DNA from: Ruminococcus sp.
GTDB lineage: Bacteria; Bacillota; Clostridia; Oscillospirales; Acutalibacteraceae
Length of the DNA stretch: 12,097 nucleotides
Direction of reading: 5' to 3'
NCBI GenBank assembly: GCA_023667385.1
Contig: JAMPAE010000029.1
Span: forward strand, 1-12,097
Notes under the pieces: model-generated
Told to the model about the DNA's origin: nothing
The model's database searches: none
The model's input: the letters and a program-made list of their open reading frames with translations, nothing else
Program-made: the position numbers and the translations under genes
Part shown: positions 1 to 6,014 of the stretch, in pieces
Position numbering within the stretch: position 1 is the stretch's first letter
How the letters are laid out: the number at the start of each line of letters is the position of its first letter

Positions 1-31
1 GCTTGGGAGGTCGATGGAAAGGAGATTTTAA
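1..31 (+). other. Possible 3' tail of an upstream gene
   Basis: The 34 bases before the first complete gene have an open reading frame in frame 2 that ends with TAA at 29-31, four bases before the next start codon. The ribosome binding site of the next gene would lie inside this tail, the same arrangement seen later in the operon. That suggests the operon begins upstream of the window, but ten codons are too few to prove coding or assign a family. Frame 1 is also open until 52-54, so the true frame is uncertain. Confidence 0.3.
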
Positions 32-34
32 CGT

Positions 35-1180
35 ATGCCAAGAATTTATGTTGAATTTTCTGGACTCGACCAAATTGGTAGTCGATGTAAATCCGTAGCA
101 TCAAAAGTTGATGGCATCCAATCCGATTTACAACGTACTATCCGACAGCTCGATTGGGATGTTAGATATGAGTCCAATATAAACAGCACCGCTAATCAAA
201 TAGCACGAAAACTCGAACAATATTCAAATGCACTCGAAGCGTATCAACGATTTATTGAAGATGCAAAAAGCGAGTATGTTAAATTGGATGAGTATAAAAA
301 ACTTGATTTAGCAGATAAACTGATTGCTATGCCAATAGACTACGATAGATTACGCCCGCTTGGACCAAACGGACGGTTGAAAATTTTTACCGATGAATTT
401 TGGTCTAATTACGGTTGGAAAGAAATCTTATCTGGTGCAGGCTACATAGGCACAATATATAATTTGATTAGTGACATAAGAAACGGAAAATCATGGGCTG
501 ACTTTGGCAAAGCAGGAGTACAAACCTATCAATTTTTTTCGGGAGCCGCAAAGACTTTTAACAACTATAAAAAAATCGGAAATGCGGTAGGAACGAAAAC
601 TGCTATGGCATGGTGGGCAAAGAATGTTACTGGCTTAAAACCACTTGGTAGAGCTTCCACAGCTAAAAATCCCATAACCCGCTTCGCTAATAACCTAACA
701 AATAAAACATCTCCATTTAATGCCCAATTTAAAAATGTTGTAAAGAATTTTAAGGGAGCTAATGGCGTTGGTAAGGCAGTTGCGTCGTGGGCAGGTGTTG
801 CAGTAACAGGTATTACCAATGCCTTTAGTAATATTGACGAGCAGAAAGCATCAAATGGAACTATGTCAACAGGTAGAGTTGTAGCTGAAACCATTACTGA
901 AACCGCTGTTGATACAGCTCTAACCTATGGTGCTGGCATTGCTGTAGGTGCCGCTGTTACCGCAGCTCTGGGTACTGTTGCAGCTCCCGGCATTGTAGTT
1001 GTTGCAGCAAGCGGAGCGATTGTAGCAGGTCTTAATGCAGGTGTTAATGCCCTTACTGGAAAGACTACAACAGAATGGATTTCTGACGGTATCCTTGATA
1101 CTAGTAAGGCAATCGGAAATGCAGTAAGCGGTGCTGCTAAGTCTATAGGAAATTGGTTTGGAAAATTATCATTCGCCTAA
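35..1180 (+). CDS. WXG100-like type VII secretion substrate with glycine-rich C-terminal membrane hairpin (putative effector)
   Basis: 381 aa, with GGAG at 21-24 eight to ten bases before the ATG. Seen: residues 1-90 form two predicted helices around a tryptophan turn (L39-D-W41-D-V43), the place where WXG100/ESAT-6 proteins carry WxG. Helix 2 ends in YVKLD (81-85), which fits the YxxxD/E export signal of type VII substrates. The middle (about 100-280) is polar and rich in Asn, Lys and Gly. Residues 299-342 are a long hydrophobic Gly/Ala/Val segment with glycines at 299, 301, 305, 313, 319, 327, 332 and 336 and a Pro-Gly at 318-319, suggesting a helical hairpin. The last 25 residues form an amphipathic Gly/Lys/Trp helix. 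Known: LXG/WXG effectors join an N-terminal targeting helical domain to a variable C-terminal toxin, and some toxins are membrane-active glycine-zipper proteins. Inferred: a secreted membrane-active effector. No nuclease or NADase motif is seen, and a structural or adhesin role is possible. Confidence 0.65.
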   Translation: MPRIYVEFSGLDQIGSRCKSVASKVDGIQSDLQRTIRQLDWDVRYESNINSTANQIARKLEQYSNALEAYQRFIEDAKSEYVKLDEYKKLDLADKLIAMPIDYDRLRPLGPNGRLKIFTDEFWSNYGWKEILSGAGYIGTIYNLISDIRNGKSWADFGKAGVQTYQFFSGAAKTFNNYKKIGNAVGTKTAMAWWAKNVTGLKPLGRASTAKNPITRFANNLTNKTSPFNAQFKNVVKNFKGANGVGKAVASWAGVAVTGITNAFSNIDEQKASNGTMSTGRVVAETITETAVDTALTYGAGIAVGAAVTAALGTVAAPGIVVVAASGAIVAGLNAGVNALTGKTTTEWISDGILDTSKAIGNAVSGAAKSIGNWFGKLSFA

Positions 1181-1194
1181 AGGAGGAAAAATAA

Positions 1195-1464
1195 ATGCGA
1201 ATCAAAGAATTATTGCCGATTGGCTCAATCGTTCTTCTCAAGGACGGAGAGAAAAGATTGATGATTTACGGCATTATGCAGAGCGATGCCAGTGGAAACG
1301 GGCAGGAATATGATTACTTGGGAATCTTATATCCGGAAGGACATATTGGCGACCAGTTCCAATATTTATTCAACCATGAAGATATAAAAGAAATTGTGTT
1401 CCGTGGTTTTGAAGATGCAGAGCGAGTTGAATTTCTTGAAAAGCTCGCAAGTTTATATGAATAA
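1195..1464 (+). CDS. DUF4176 family small protein (type VII locus accessory)
   Basis: 89 aa, preceded by a perfect AGGAGG at 1181-1186, 14 bases after the stop of the WXG100-like gene. The sequence matches the DUF4176 pattern as I recall it: an N-terminal LLPIGSIVLL strand region (residues 6-15), a conserved Lys/Gly turn followed by LMIYGI, then YDYLGILYPEG (39-49) and FNHEDI (59-64), with an acidic C-terminal helix. There is no signal peptide or membrane segment, so it should be cytoplasmic. Family knowledge: DUF4176 proteins are encoded again and again next to LXG/WXG effectors in Firmicutes type VII loci, where a chaperone or targeting role is the usual suggestion. Inferred: it binds the neighbouring protein before export. 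An immunity role is less likely, because a membrane-active toxin usually has a membrane-embedded immunity protein. Confidence 0.78.
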   Translation: MRIKELLPIGSIVLLKDGEKRLMIYGIMQSDASGNGQEYDYLGILYPEGHIGDQFQYLFNHEDIKEIVFRGFEDAERVEFLEKLASLYE

Positions 1465-2275
1465 CGAAACATATTCCGCAATATGTTTCTCTCATATTGG
1501 AAGCCGAACAAACCACGAAGATAATTTTCTTATTAACGGCACATATCTGACATCTGAAACACAGAAACAGATGTCAGATAATCGCTGTTACTCTTTCAAA
1601 GACAGCACAACATCGAAGGTCTGTCTTTATGCCGTCAGCGATGGAATGGGCGGACATAATGCTGGCGAGGTTGCAAGTCGTTTTTGTGTAGCGAAGCTTT
1701 CTTCGGTATTTGAGGAGTTACAACGCTGTTCTTCCATAAGAGATGTTGTAGCTTATCTTCAAACTGTGATTGCGGAAATCAATGAAACAGTATACGATTT
1801 GAGTCGCAAGCATGATGACTTGAAAGGCATGGGGGCTACCCTCGTGTTGTTTGTCTCGTGCGAAAAAGAATGTGCCGTCTTAAACATTGGTGATAGCCGT
1901 GCTTACTATTACGCTAATGACAAGCTGTTTCAAATTACAAAAGACAATACAGAAGGACAGCGTATGCTCGATCTCGGTCTTTTAACCAGAAAGGAGCTTT
2001 CTGAATTTCCTGCCCGTAAAAATTTGAGCCGTTACATTGGTTTTAATCAAAGTGGCTATGTTTTGCAGGCAGATGAATACTACCCTACTATAGATGATGG
2101 AGTTGTGATTTTATGTAGTGATGGTATTTCGGATTTTGTTTCTGATGCAAGAATCGCTGAAATTCTTGATTTGGAAAAGAATCTTGATGTCGCCGGAAAA
2201 CAACTTATTAACGAAGCTGTTGCATATCAAAATGCTGATAATACAACGGTAATGCTGATACCCCTTAGGAGGTGA
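1457..2275 (+). CDS. PP2C-family serine/threonine protein phosphatase
   Basis: 272 aa from the ATG at 1457, which overlaps the DUF4176 stop by 8 bases (ATGAATAA). An in-frame upstream start at 1394 would add 21 residues lying inside the DUF4176 gene and unlike any PP2C N-terminus, so I prefer 1457 with translational coupling. All metal-binding motifs are present: GSRTNHEDN (15-23, acidic E21/D22), SDGMGGHNAGE (D62, G63), GMGATL, GDSRAYYY (D146), CSDGISD (D222) and DNTTV (D261). These match bacterial PPM phosphatases such as PrpC/Stp, which use two or more Mn/Mg ions to remove phosphate from Ser/Thr. The usual T-x-DH-S stretch reads TKDNT, a mild variation. It is soluble and cytoplasmic. Placement directly before a kinase gene argues that it reverses that kinase's phosphorylation. 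Length is normal for the family (about 240-270 aa). Confidence 0.93.
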   Translation: MNNETYSAICFSHIGSRTNHEDNFLINGTYLTSETQKQMSDNRCYSFKDSTTSKVCLYAVSDGMGGHNAGEVASRFCVAKLSSVFEELQRCSSIRDVVAYLQTVIAEINETVYDLSRKHDDLKGMGATLVLFVSCEKECAVLNIGDSRAYYYANDKLFQITKDNTEGQRMLDLGLLTRKELSEFPARKNLSRYIGFNQSGYVLQADEYYPTIDDGVVILCSDGISDFVSDARIAEILDLEKNLDVAGKQLINEAVAYQNADNTTVMLIPLRR

Positions 2276-2282
2276 TTTTGTG
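2267..2282 (+). promoter_or_regulatory. Ribosome binding site that fixes the GTG start of the kinase
   Basis: AGGAGGTGAT (2267-2276) is an almost complete anti-16S match. It overlaps the last two sense codons (AGG AGG) and the TGA stop of the phosphatase gene. The GTG at 2280 follows three bases later. There is no ATG near it in this frame, so the strong site supports GTG as the true start and tight coupling of phosphatase and kinase translation. Confidence 0.85.
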
Positions 2283-4190
2283 GCACAAACAAACTTAATT
2301 GGCAAGAATATTTTGGGATACACTGTCAGCGAAAAACTTGGTTCGGGTGCATTTGGAACTGTCTATAAAGTCGTTAAAACAAATGCGGCTGGTCAATATG
2401 TTCGTGCTCTGAAGCACATTACAATTCCAACAGAAAAACAGTATAACTCTGTGCTGAACTCCATGGGTGGTGATGTATCTAAGGCTGACAGCTATTTTTC
2501 TCAGATGCTCAATAATATAGTTTCGGAAATCAAAATCCTAAATGACTTATCTGAAAAAGGTGTGCAACATATCGTAAGATATTATGAAAACGATATTCTT
2601 GCTACTGATGCACCGAAGCGATATGATATTTTTATTTTAATGGAATATCTAACTCCCCTTGAAGATTACATTCAGAGTGAAAATTTTCTCGTGCGAGATG
2701 TTGTTAAACTTGGCTTGGATGTGTTATATGGACTTCAATCATGCCACGACAATGGTGTGATTCATCGTGATATAAAGGACGACAACATATTTGTATCTGA
2801 TAATGGCGAATATAAGATTGGTGATTTTGGTGTTTCAAAAATTTTGAAAGACAGTTCTAAGGCTGAGTCATTAAAAGGTACTCCTAACTTTCTTGCACCG
2901 GAAGTGTACCTTGGAAAAGAAAGTTATACTAAGTCCGTTGACTTATATTCGCTTGGCATCGTGCTTTATAGGCTTTTGAATTACAGCAGAAATCCTTTCT
3001 TACCTCGTTTCCCCGAACAGTATTTTGCACAGGATGAAGATAGAGCTTTTGAAGAACGGATGAGTGGAAAGACACCGCCTCTCCCTTCTCTTGGCGGCGA
3101 AAAAATTGGATATGTTATCGTGAAGGCTATTTCTGGCAGCACTGAAAGATTTCAAACGGCAGGCGAATTCATCAAAGCGTTGGAATCTGCAATTAGCGGA
3201 ACCCCTTCTGAAAAGCTCAATGAAAGCACTAAGTTTAGTACAGCTTCTTCCGCTTATTCTCAAACAGAACCTAATCAAAAGCAATATAGCTCTACTATAG
3301 GAGAAACAGCTCCACAATCTGTATCCGAGGAATACAGAACAGATGAACGAAACAGCTCAATTAATAAGCATTTATTTGAAAGTATTGGTGAAGTTTCTAT
3401 CTCGGACATTCCAGATATTGAGCCTGTTGTGAAAACAGAGCGAAAAACCGTAAATGAAAGTAAAACGGATACTATTCCATCCAAAACAAGCGGACGAGTT
3501 GTTAATGTGGTTCCACCAGATATAAGTGAACCAGACGAACCTGCCGCTATAGATAAAAAGATTATGGGCAAGTTTGTATTTGCCATTCCCGTAGTTATTT
3601 TTTTAATTGGTGTAATCGCTTTCTTCATTGTGGTTCCGAGTATATACGGCAAGGTCGTTTCGTTTGTAGATTGGATGTTTACTAACCCTCAAAACATTAT
3701 TGATACATTGCGTGATTCCAATGCTGTATTACCTAAAGTTTACAGTGTCATCGGTATCAGAATTTTTTGGTGGATATGGCTCGCAGGATTGATTACTTCG
3801 CTTTTTTTTGTTGGTAAGCAGCTTCATTCCAAGCCAGAACTCAATGCAAAAAATGCAATTCTGACGAAAAAAGAGCCATATCTGATGATTCAAGATGTGA
3901 ACGATGCTCTTAAACAGTTGAAGACCAGGACGAGCAGTAAACAGCTTGATTCTCTCTTGTATGCAGTTAAAAGGTTGGAAGAAAAGTTGTCCGTTGAAAG
4001 CGATTTCGGCTATGGAAAAAGTGCTGTAATTAACTGCGAGAATAACATTGCAAGGCAACTTCAATTCCTTGTTGATACCATTCCAAATGTCGAAAATGGC
4101 GATTTTGAAGAAAATCTAAAAACGATGAATACAGCAATAATGAACATAAACTCTTTGCTACGAAGGCGCATTGAGTTAAAAAAACGATAA
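2280..4190 (+). CDS. Membrane-anchored Hanks-type serine/threonine protein kinase without PASTA domains
   Basis: 636 aa. The kinase domain fills about residues 14-300: glycine loop GSGAFGTV (21-28), ATP-anchoring K45 in ALKHI, helix-C E83, catalytic HRDIKDDN (162-169, D164), metal-binding DFG (182-184), activation-segment GTPNFLAPE ending at E208, and DLYSLG. All catalytic residues are intact. A roughly 30-residue insertion separates K45 from helix C, and RLLNYSRNPFLP follows the DLYSLG helix; I recall both from a clostridial kinase clade. Residues about 305-428 are a Ser/Thr-rich, disordered linker likely to be autophosphorylated. Two membrane helices follow (about 431-453 and 492-512), leaving a short outer loop and returning a helical, charged C-terminus (513-636) to the cytoplasm. 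Unlike PrkC/PknB there is no large extracellular PASTA sensor. It is the last gene of the operon. Inferred targets are type VII components or the WXG100-like protein. Confidence 0.92.
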   Translation: MAQTNLIGKNILGYTVSEKLGSGAFGTVYKVVKTNAAGQYVRALKHITIPTEKQYNSVLNSMGGDVSKADSYFSQMLNNIVSEIKILNDLSEKGVQHIVRYYENDILATDAPKRYDIFILMEYLTPLEDYIQSENFLVRDVVKLGLDVLYGLQSCHDNGVIHRDIKDDNIFVSDNGEYKIGDFGVSKILKDSSKAESLKGTPNFLAPEVYLGKESYTKSVDLYSLGIVLYRLLNYSRNPFLPRFPEQYFAQDEDRAFEERMSGKTPPLPSLGGEKIGYVIVKAISGSTERFQTAGEFIKALESAISGTPSEKLNESTKFSTASSAYSQTEPNQKQYSSTIGETAPQSVSEEYRTDERNSSINKHLFESIGEVSISDIPDIEPVVKTERKTVNESKTDTIPSKTSGRVVNVVPPDISEPDEPAAIDKKIMGKFVFAIPVVIFLIGVIAFFIVVPSIYGKVVSFVDWMFTNPQNIIDTLRDSNAVLPKVYSVIGIRIFWWIWLAGLITSLFFVGKQLHSKPELNAKNAILTKKEPYLMIQDVNDALKQLKTRTSSKQLDSLLYAVKRLEEKLSVESDFGYGKSAVINCENNIARQLQFLVDTIPNVENGDFEENLKTMNTAIMNINSLLRRRIELKKR

Positions 4191-4330
4191 GTAGCGAAAC
4201 GTGCTTGACAAGCAGGACACAGTGCTACCAGCTCGTGCAAAATTTAATCAACTCGCTAATTTTTGTATACCGTCTAATTTTTCCTTTAATCATTTATTGT
4301 ATCAATTTTGATGGGATTAGACAGAAAAAC
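4191..4330. other. Non-coding gap with nested inverted repeats after the kinase gene
   Basis: No convincing gene lies here. Just after the kinase stop, GTAGC (4191-4195) can pair with GCTAC (4224-4228), enclosing TGCTT/AAGCA (4202-4206 and 4210-4214). Further on, GTCTAAT (4272-4278) pairs with ATTAGAC (4316-4322) around an inner ATCAA-TT-TTGAT (4301-4312). None carries a U-tract in the plus direction, so they are not classic terminators. They could be 3' transcript structure or chance in AT-rich DNA. Confidence 0.35.
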
Positions 4331-4372
4331 AAACAGCAGCAGAAACTTTCGCATGGTTTCTGCTGCTGTTTT
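4325..4372. terminator. Bidirectional intrinsic terminator with a perfect 16-bp stem
   Basis: Positions 4331-4346 are exactly complementary to 4356-4371 around a 9-base loop. On the minus strand the hairpin begins three bases after the stop of the 4374-5162 gene and is followed by GTTTGTTTTT, a strong U-tract. On the plus strand it is followed by only about four T residues, giving a weaker terminator for the kinase operon. It separates two convergent units. Confidence 0.88.
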
Positions 4373-4373
4373 G

Positions 4374-5162
4374 TCAGTATATCTCAAAAAGTCCGTCCGG
4401 ATGTAGTGGTTCTCTGTGCAAATAGATTGACGTGTCGCATTTATAATTGACAAGCGGGCAATCCTTGAAAGTGAAATAAATGTCGTACTCATTATAGTTG
4501 ATGTCATATTCGCTTTTATCTTTGTCAAGACGTGCCAGCATTTCATCTTTAAATTCAGCCAAATCATCTGTTGTGATTACGGTTCTTTCCTTCTTTTGGT
4601 ATCTTTGCAAAGCCGCGCGAATTTGTTCTTCGTCGGTGATTTCAAACGGTGAGTCGTCCCATTCGTTTTCTTTAATCAAAATGCTTTTTATGTTTTCAGG
4701 TGTTATCTTCGGGAAAACGAAGTCATCTCTGTATAAAACATACGGGCCTGTTGATTGATATAACTCACCGCAGTAAAGCATCATGCGCTCTTTGTCGCCC
4801 TTATAGCCCGAAACACATCTTGGCTCTCTCAACCGTTCTCTGAATGTTCCGTATTTTATGTCTGAAAGTTCCTTATCCTCAATTTCAAATGCCGGAATAA
4901 AATCTCCCTCGATATATGTCGCATTGTAAATGTGATTTTTATATTTTATGCTTAATACTATTGTGTCATCAGTGAGTTCAGCTGGGTCATAAGAGTGTTC
5001 AACCTCAAAAGCCTGATATTGCTTGTCGAAGTATTCCTGTAAAATGCGATAGTCCTCTTTAAATTCTTTTGCCTGAAAATAAAGGATAATACCTTCTGAG
5101 GTTGCAACAAACATAAATATTGATATTGCAATTGTCAGCGCAGTTTTTTTACCTTTGCTCAT
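4374..5162 (-). CDS. Membrane-anchored protein of unknown function
   Basis: 262 aa, with AAGGAGG (5170-5176 in minus orientation) ideally placed before the ATG. I do not recognise the family. Residues 1-6 are positively charged (MSKGKK) and 7-29 form one hydrophobic segment without a clear cleavage site or lipobox cysteine, so it is probably a type II signal anchor with the rest outside the cell. The outer part is rich in acidic, aromatic and lysine residues, with alternating strand-like stretches. It holds four cysteines (C116, C131, C235, C242) that could form disulfides. There is no catalytic motif that I can name. It stands alone between its own extended -10 promoter and a strong terminator, convergent with the kinase operon. 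An immunity protein or surface sensor is possible, but nothing in the sequence proves either. Confidence 0.75.
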   Translation of the reverse strand: MSKGKKTALTIAISIFMFVATSEGIILYFQAKEFKEDYRILQEYFDKQYQAFEVEHSYDPAELTDDTIVLSIKYKNHIYNATYIEGDFIPAFEIEDKELSDIKYGTFRERLREPRCVSGYKGDKERMMLYCGELYQSTGPYVLYRDDFVFPKITPENIKSILIKENEWDDSPFEITDEEQIRAALQRYQKKERTVITTDDLAEFKDEMLARLDKDKSEYDINYNEYDIYFTFKDCPLVNYKCDTSIYLHREPLHPDGLFEIY

Positions 5163-5189
5163 GGTGTAACCTCCTTATGCTTTTTAATG

Positions 5190-5210
5190 ATGTGATTTGT
5201 ATTATCACAT
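5190..5210. promoter_or_regulatory. Perfect inverted repeat ATGTGAT-N7-ATCACAT in the leader of the minus-strand gene
   Basis: Two 7-bp arms (5190-5196 and 5204-5210) flank 7 bases. Relative to the minus-strand -10 element it lies at about +6 to +26 and upstream of the ribosome binding site. It could be a repressor operator or an RNA hairpin in the 5' leader. The sequence alone cannot decide. Confidence 0.45.
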
Positions 5211-5222
5211 TTATTTTTTATA

Positions 5223-5231
5223 ATTATATCA
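5223..5231 (-). promoter_or_regulatory. Extended -10 promoter element for the 4374-5162 gene
   Basis: On the minus strand this reads TGATATAAT, a perfect TATAAT with the TGn extension. The -35 position at 17-bp spacing (5246-5251) reads GAAACG, which is poor. This is what is expected of a promoter helped by the TGn element or by an activator bound just upstream. The start of transcription would fall near 5216. Confidence 0.6.
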
Positions 5232-5250
5232 CAATTTTTACAATCCGTTT

Positions 5251-5267
5251 CTTAAGTTTTTCTTAAG
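5251..5267. promoter_or_regulatory. CTTAAG-N5-CTTAAG repeat, candidate response-regulator binding site
   Basis: Two copies of CTTAAG begin 11 bp apart (5251-5256 and 5262-5267), about one helical turn, and the match extends to TCTTAAG in both. The site abuts the weak -35 region of the minus-strand promoter and lies about 25 bp upstream of the plus-strand -35 box. Tandem repeats with 10-11 bp phasing at such positions are typical of OmpR/PhoB-type regulators. No regulator gene is in the window, so the assignment is an inference. Confidence 0.4.
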
Positions 5268-5291
5268 ATTCTTACATTTTAATAACTTATA

Positions 5292-5319
5292 TTGACATTT
5301 TCTTGCGATTGCTTATGCT
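5292..5319 (+). promoter_or_regulatory. Sigma-A-type promoter for the 5350-5943 gene
   Basis: A perfect TTGACA (5292-5297) is followed after 16 bp by TATGCT (5314-5319), four of six matches to TATAAT. Transcription would begin near 5326, giving a short leader before the CGGAGGT ribosome binding site at 5337-5343. Confidence 0.6.
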
Positions 5320-5349
5320 TGAATTATCAAATTAATCGGAGGTAATTTT

Positions 5350-5943
5350 ATGAAAATTGTGCGTTATTTCATTGTTCCGTTGATGGCTGTAATTGCTGTT
5401 TTTGCCGGCATTGCAATCGGATTGAACATGGATGAAAAAAGTATGTTCGGCTCGTTTCAGCCGAATTTAGAGCAAGTTGGGGATACGATACCAAAAGGTG
5501 AAACTCTTGAAAAAATTCTTAATCACAACCCGATTGATGAACACTATCAGGAAAAACTTGATTCTGCTGACTATCCGTCTGATCAAGCAGAGATTGTTGT
5601 CGAATGGACTGAAGCCTATAATAAAGAAATCGAGGCTGCATATGTGAAACTGGATGAACTTCTTGATTCGTTTGCAAATGATGATAACAGCCATGAAATC
5701 AGGCAGGCAAAGAAAAGCATTAAGGCGATGAAAAAATCTTATGAAAAATACGCCAAAGATTACGCTGACTTCGTGTTTGATTATCAAATGGCAGCCATTG
5801 GCTACGGTACGGGAATTCATGCAGCAACAGGGTTGAACGATGTAAGAAAAGCAAGGGAAATCCTGTTTGAACTTGCTGAAACGATTTTCAGCTACACCGG
5901 TGAGTTTAACTTTCAGTTTGACATTGCTCATGATAGCAATTAA
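5350..5943 (+). CDS. Membrane-anchored helical protein, weakly LprI/DUF1311-like
   Basis: 197 aa, with CGGAGGT seven bases before the ATG. Residues 6-25 are a hydrophobic segment after MKIVR, either a signal anchor or an uncleaved signal peptide. There is no lipobox cysteine. The outer part is mostly charged helix. From about residue 78 its layout recalls LprI/DUF1311: Y-x-KEIEAAYVKLDELL, then KKSYEKYAKDYADF where that family has a Q-x-x-W-x-x-Y-R-D segment, a GYGTG loop, and a final VRKAREILFEL helix. However, the family's conserved cysteines are absent, so I treat this as a resemblance only. LprI of mycobacteria inhibits lysozyme, and a GH25 lysozyme gene lies convergent just downstream, which makes the resemblance worth testing. 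It is transcribed alone from its own promoter and ends at a shared terminator. Confidence 0.7.
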   Translation: MKIVRYFIVPLMAVIAVFAGIAIGLNMDEKSMFGSFQPNLEQVGDTIPKGETLEKILNHNPIDEHYQEKLDSADYPSDQAEIVVEWTEAYNKEIEAAYVKLDELLDSFANDDNSHEIRQAKKSIKAMKKSYEKYAKDYADFVFDYQMAAIGYGTGIHAATGLNDVRKAREILFELAETIFSYTGEFNFQFDIAHDSN

Positions 5944-5971
5944 GTTGAATAAGCTGATATTAAGCATCCTT

Positions 5972-6009
5972 AAAAAACAAACCGCAACCATCACTCGGCT
6001 GCGGTTTTT
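5972..6009. terminator. Bidirectional intrinsic terminator between convergent genes
   Basis: AAACCGCA (5979-5986) pairs exactly with TGCGGTTT (6000-6007) around a 13-base loop. In the plus direction it ends in a run of five T residues (6005-6009). In the minus direction it is followed by GTTTTTT. It therefore serves both the 5350-5943 gene and the lysozyme gene. Confidence 0.82.
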
Positions 6010-6014
6010 GTGTT

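Noticed and set aside
565..894. 109-aa open frame antisense to the WXG100-like gene
   Set aside because: It mirrors the codons of a well-supported gene on the other strand and shows no family motif.
1394..1456. Longer phosphatase start adding 21 residues
   Set aside because: The extension lies wholly inside the DUF4176 coding region and does not resemble a PP2C N-terminus, and the ATG at 1457 fits stop-start coupling.
4205..4450. 81-aa plus-strand open frame after the kinase
   Set aside because: It runs through the terminator hairpin into an opposing gene, and the translated product has no recognisable features.
5191..5209. CRP-type site TGTGA...TCACA
   Set aside because: The spacer is 9 bases rather than 6, and the site lies downstream of the promoter. 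I kept only the neutral inverted-repeat call.
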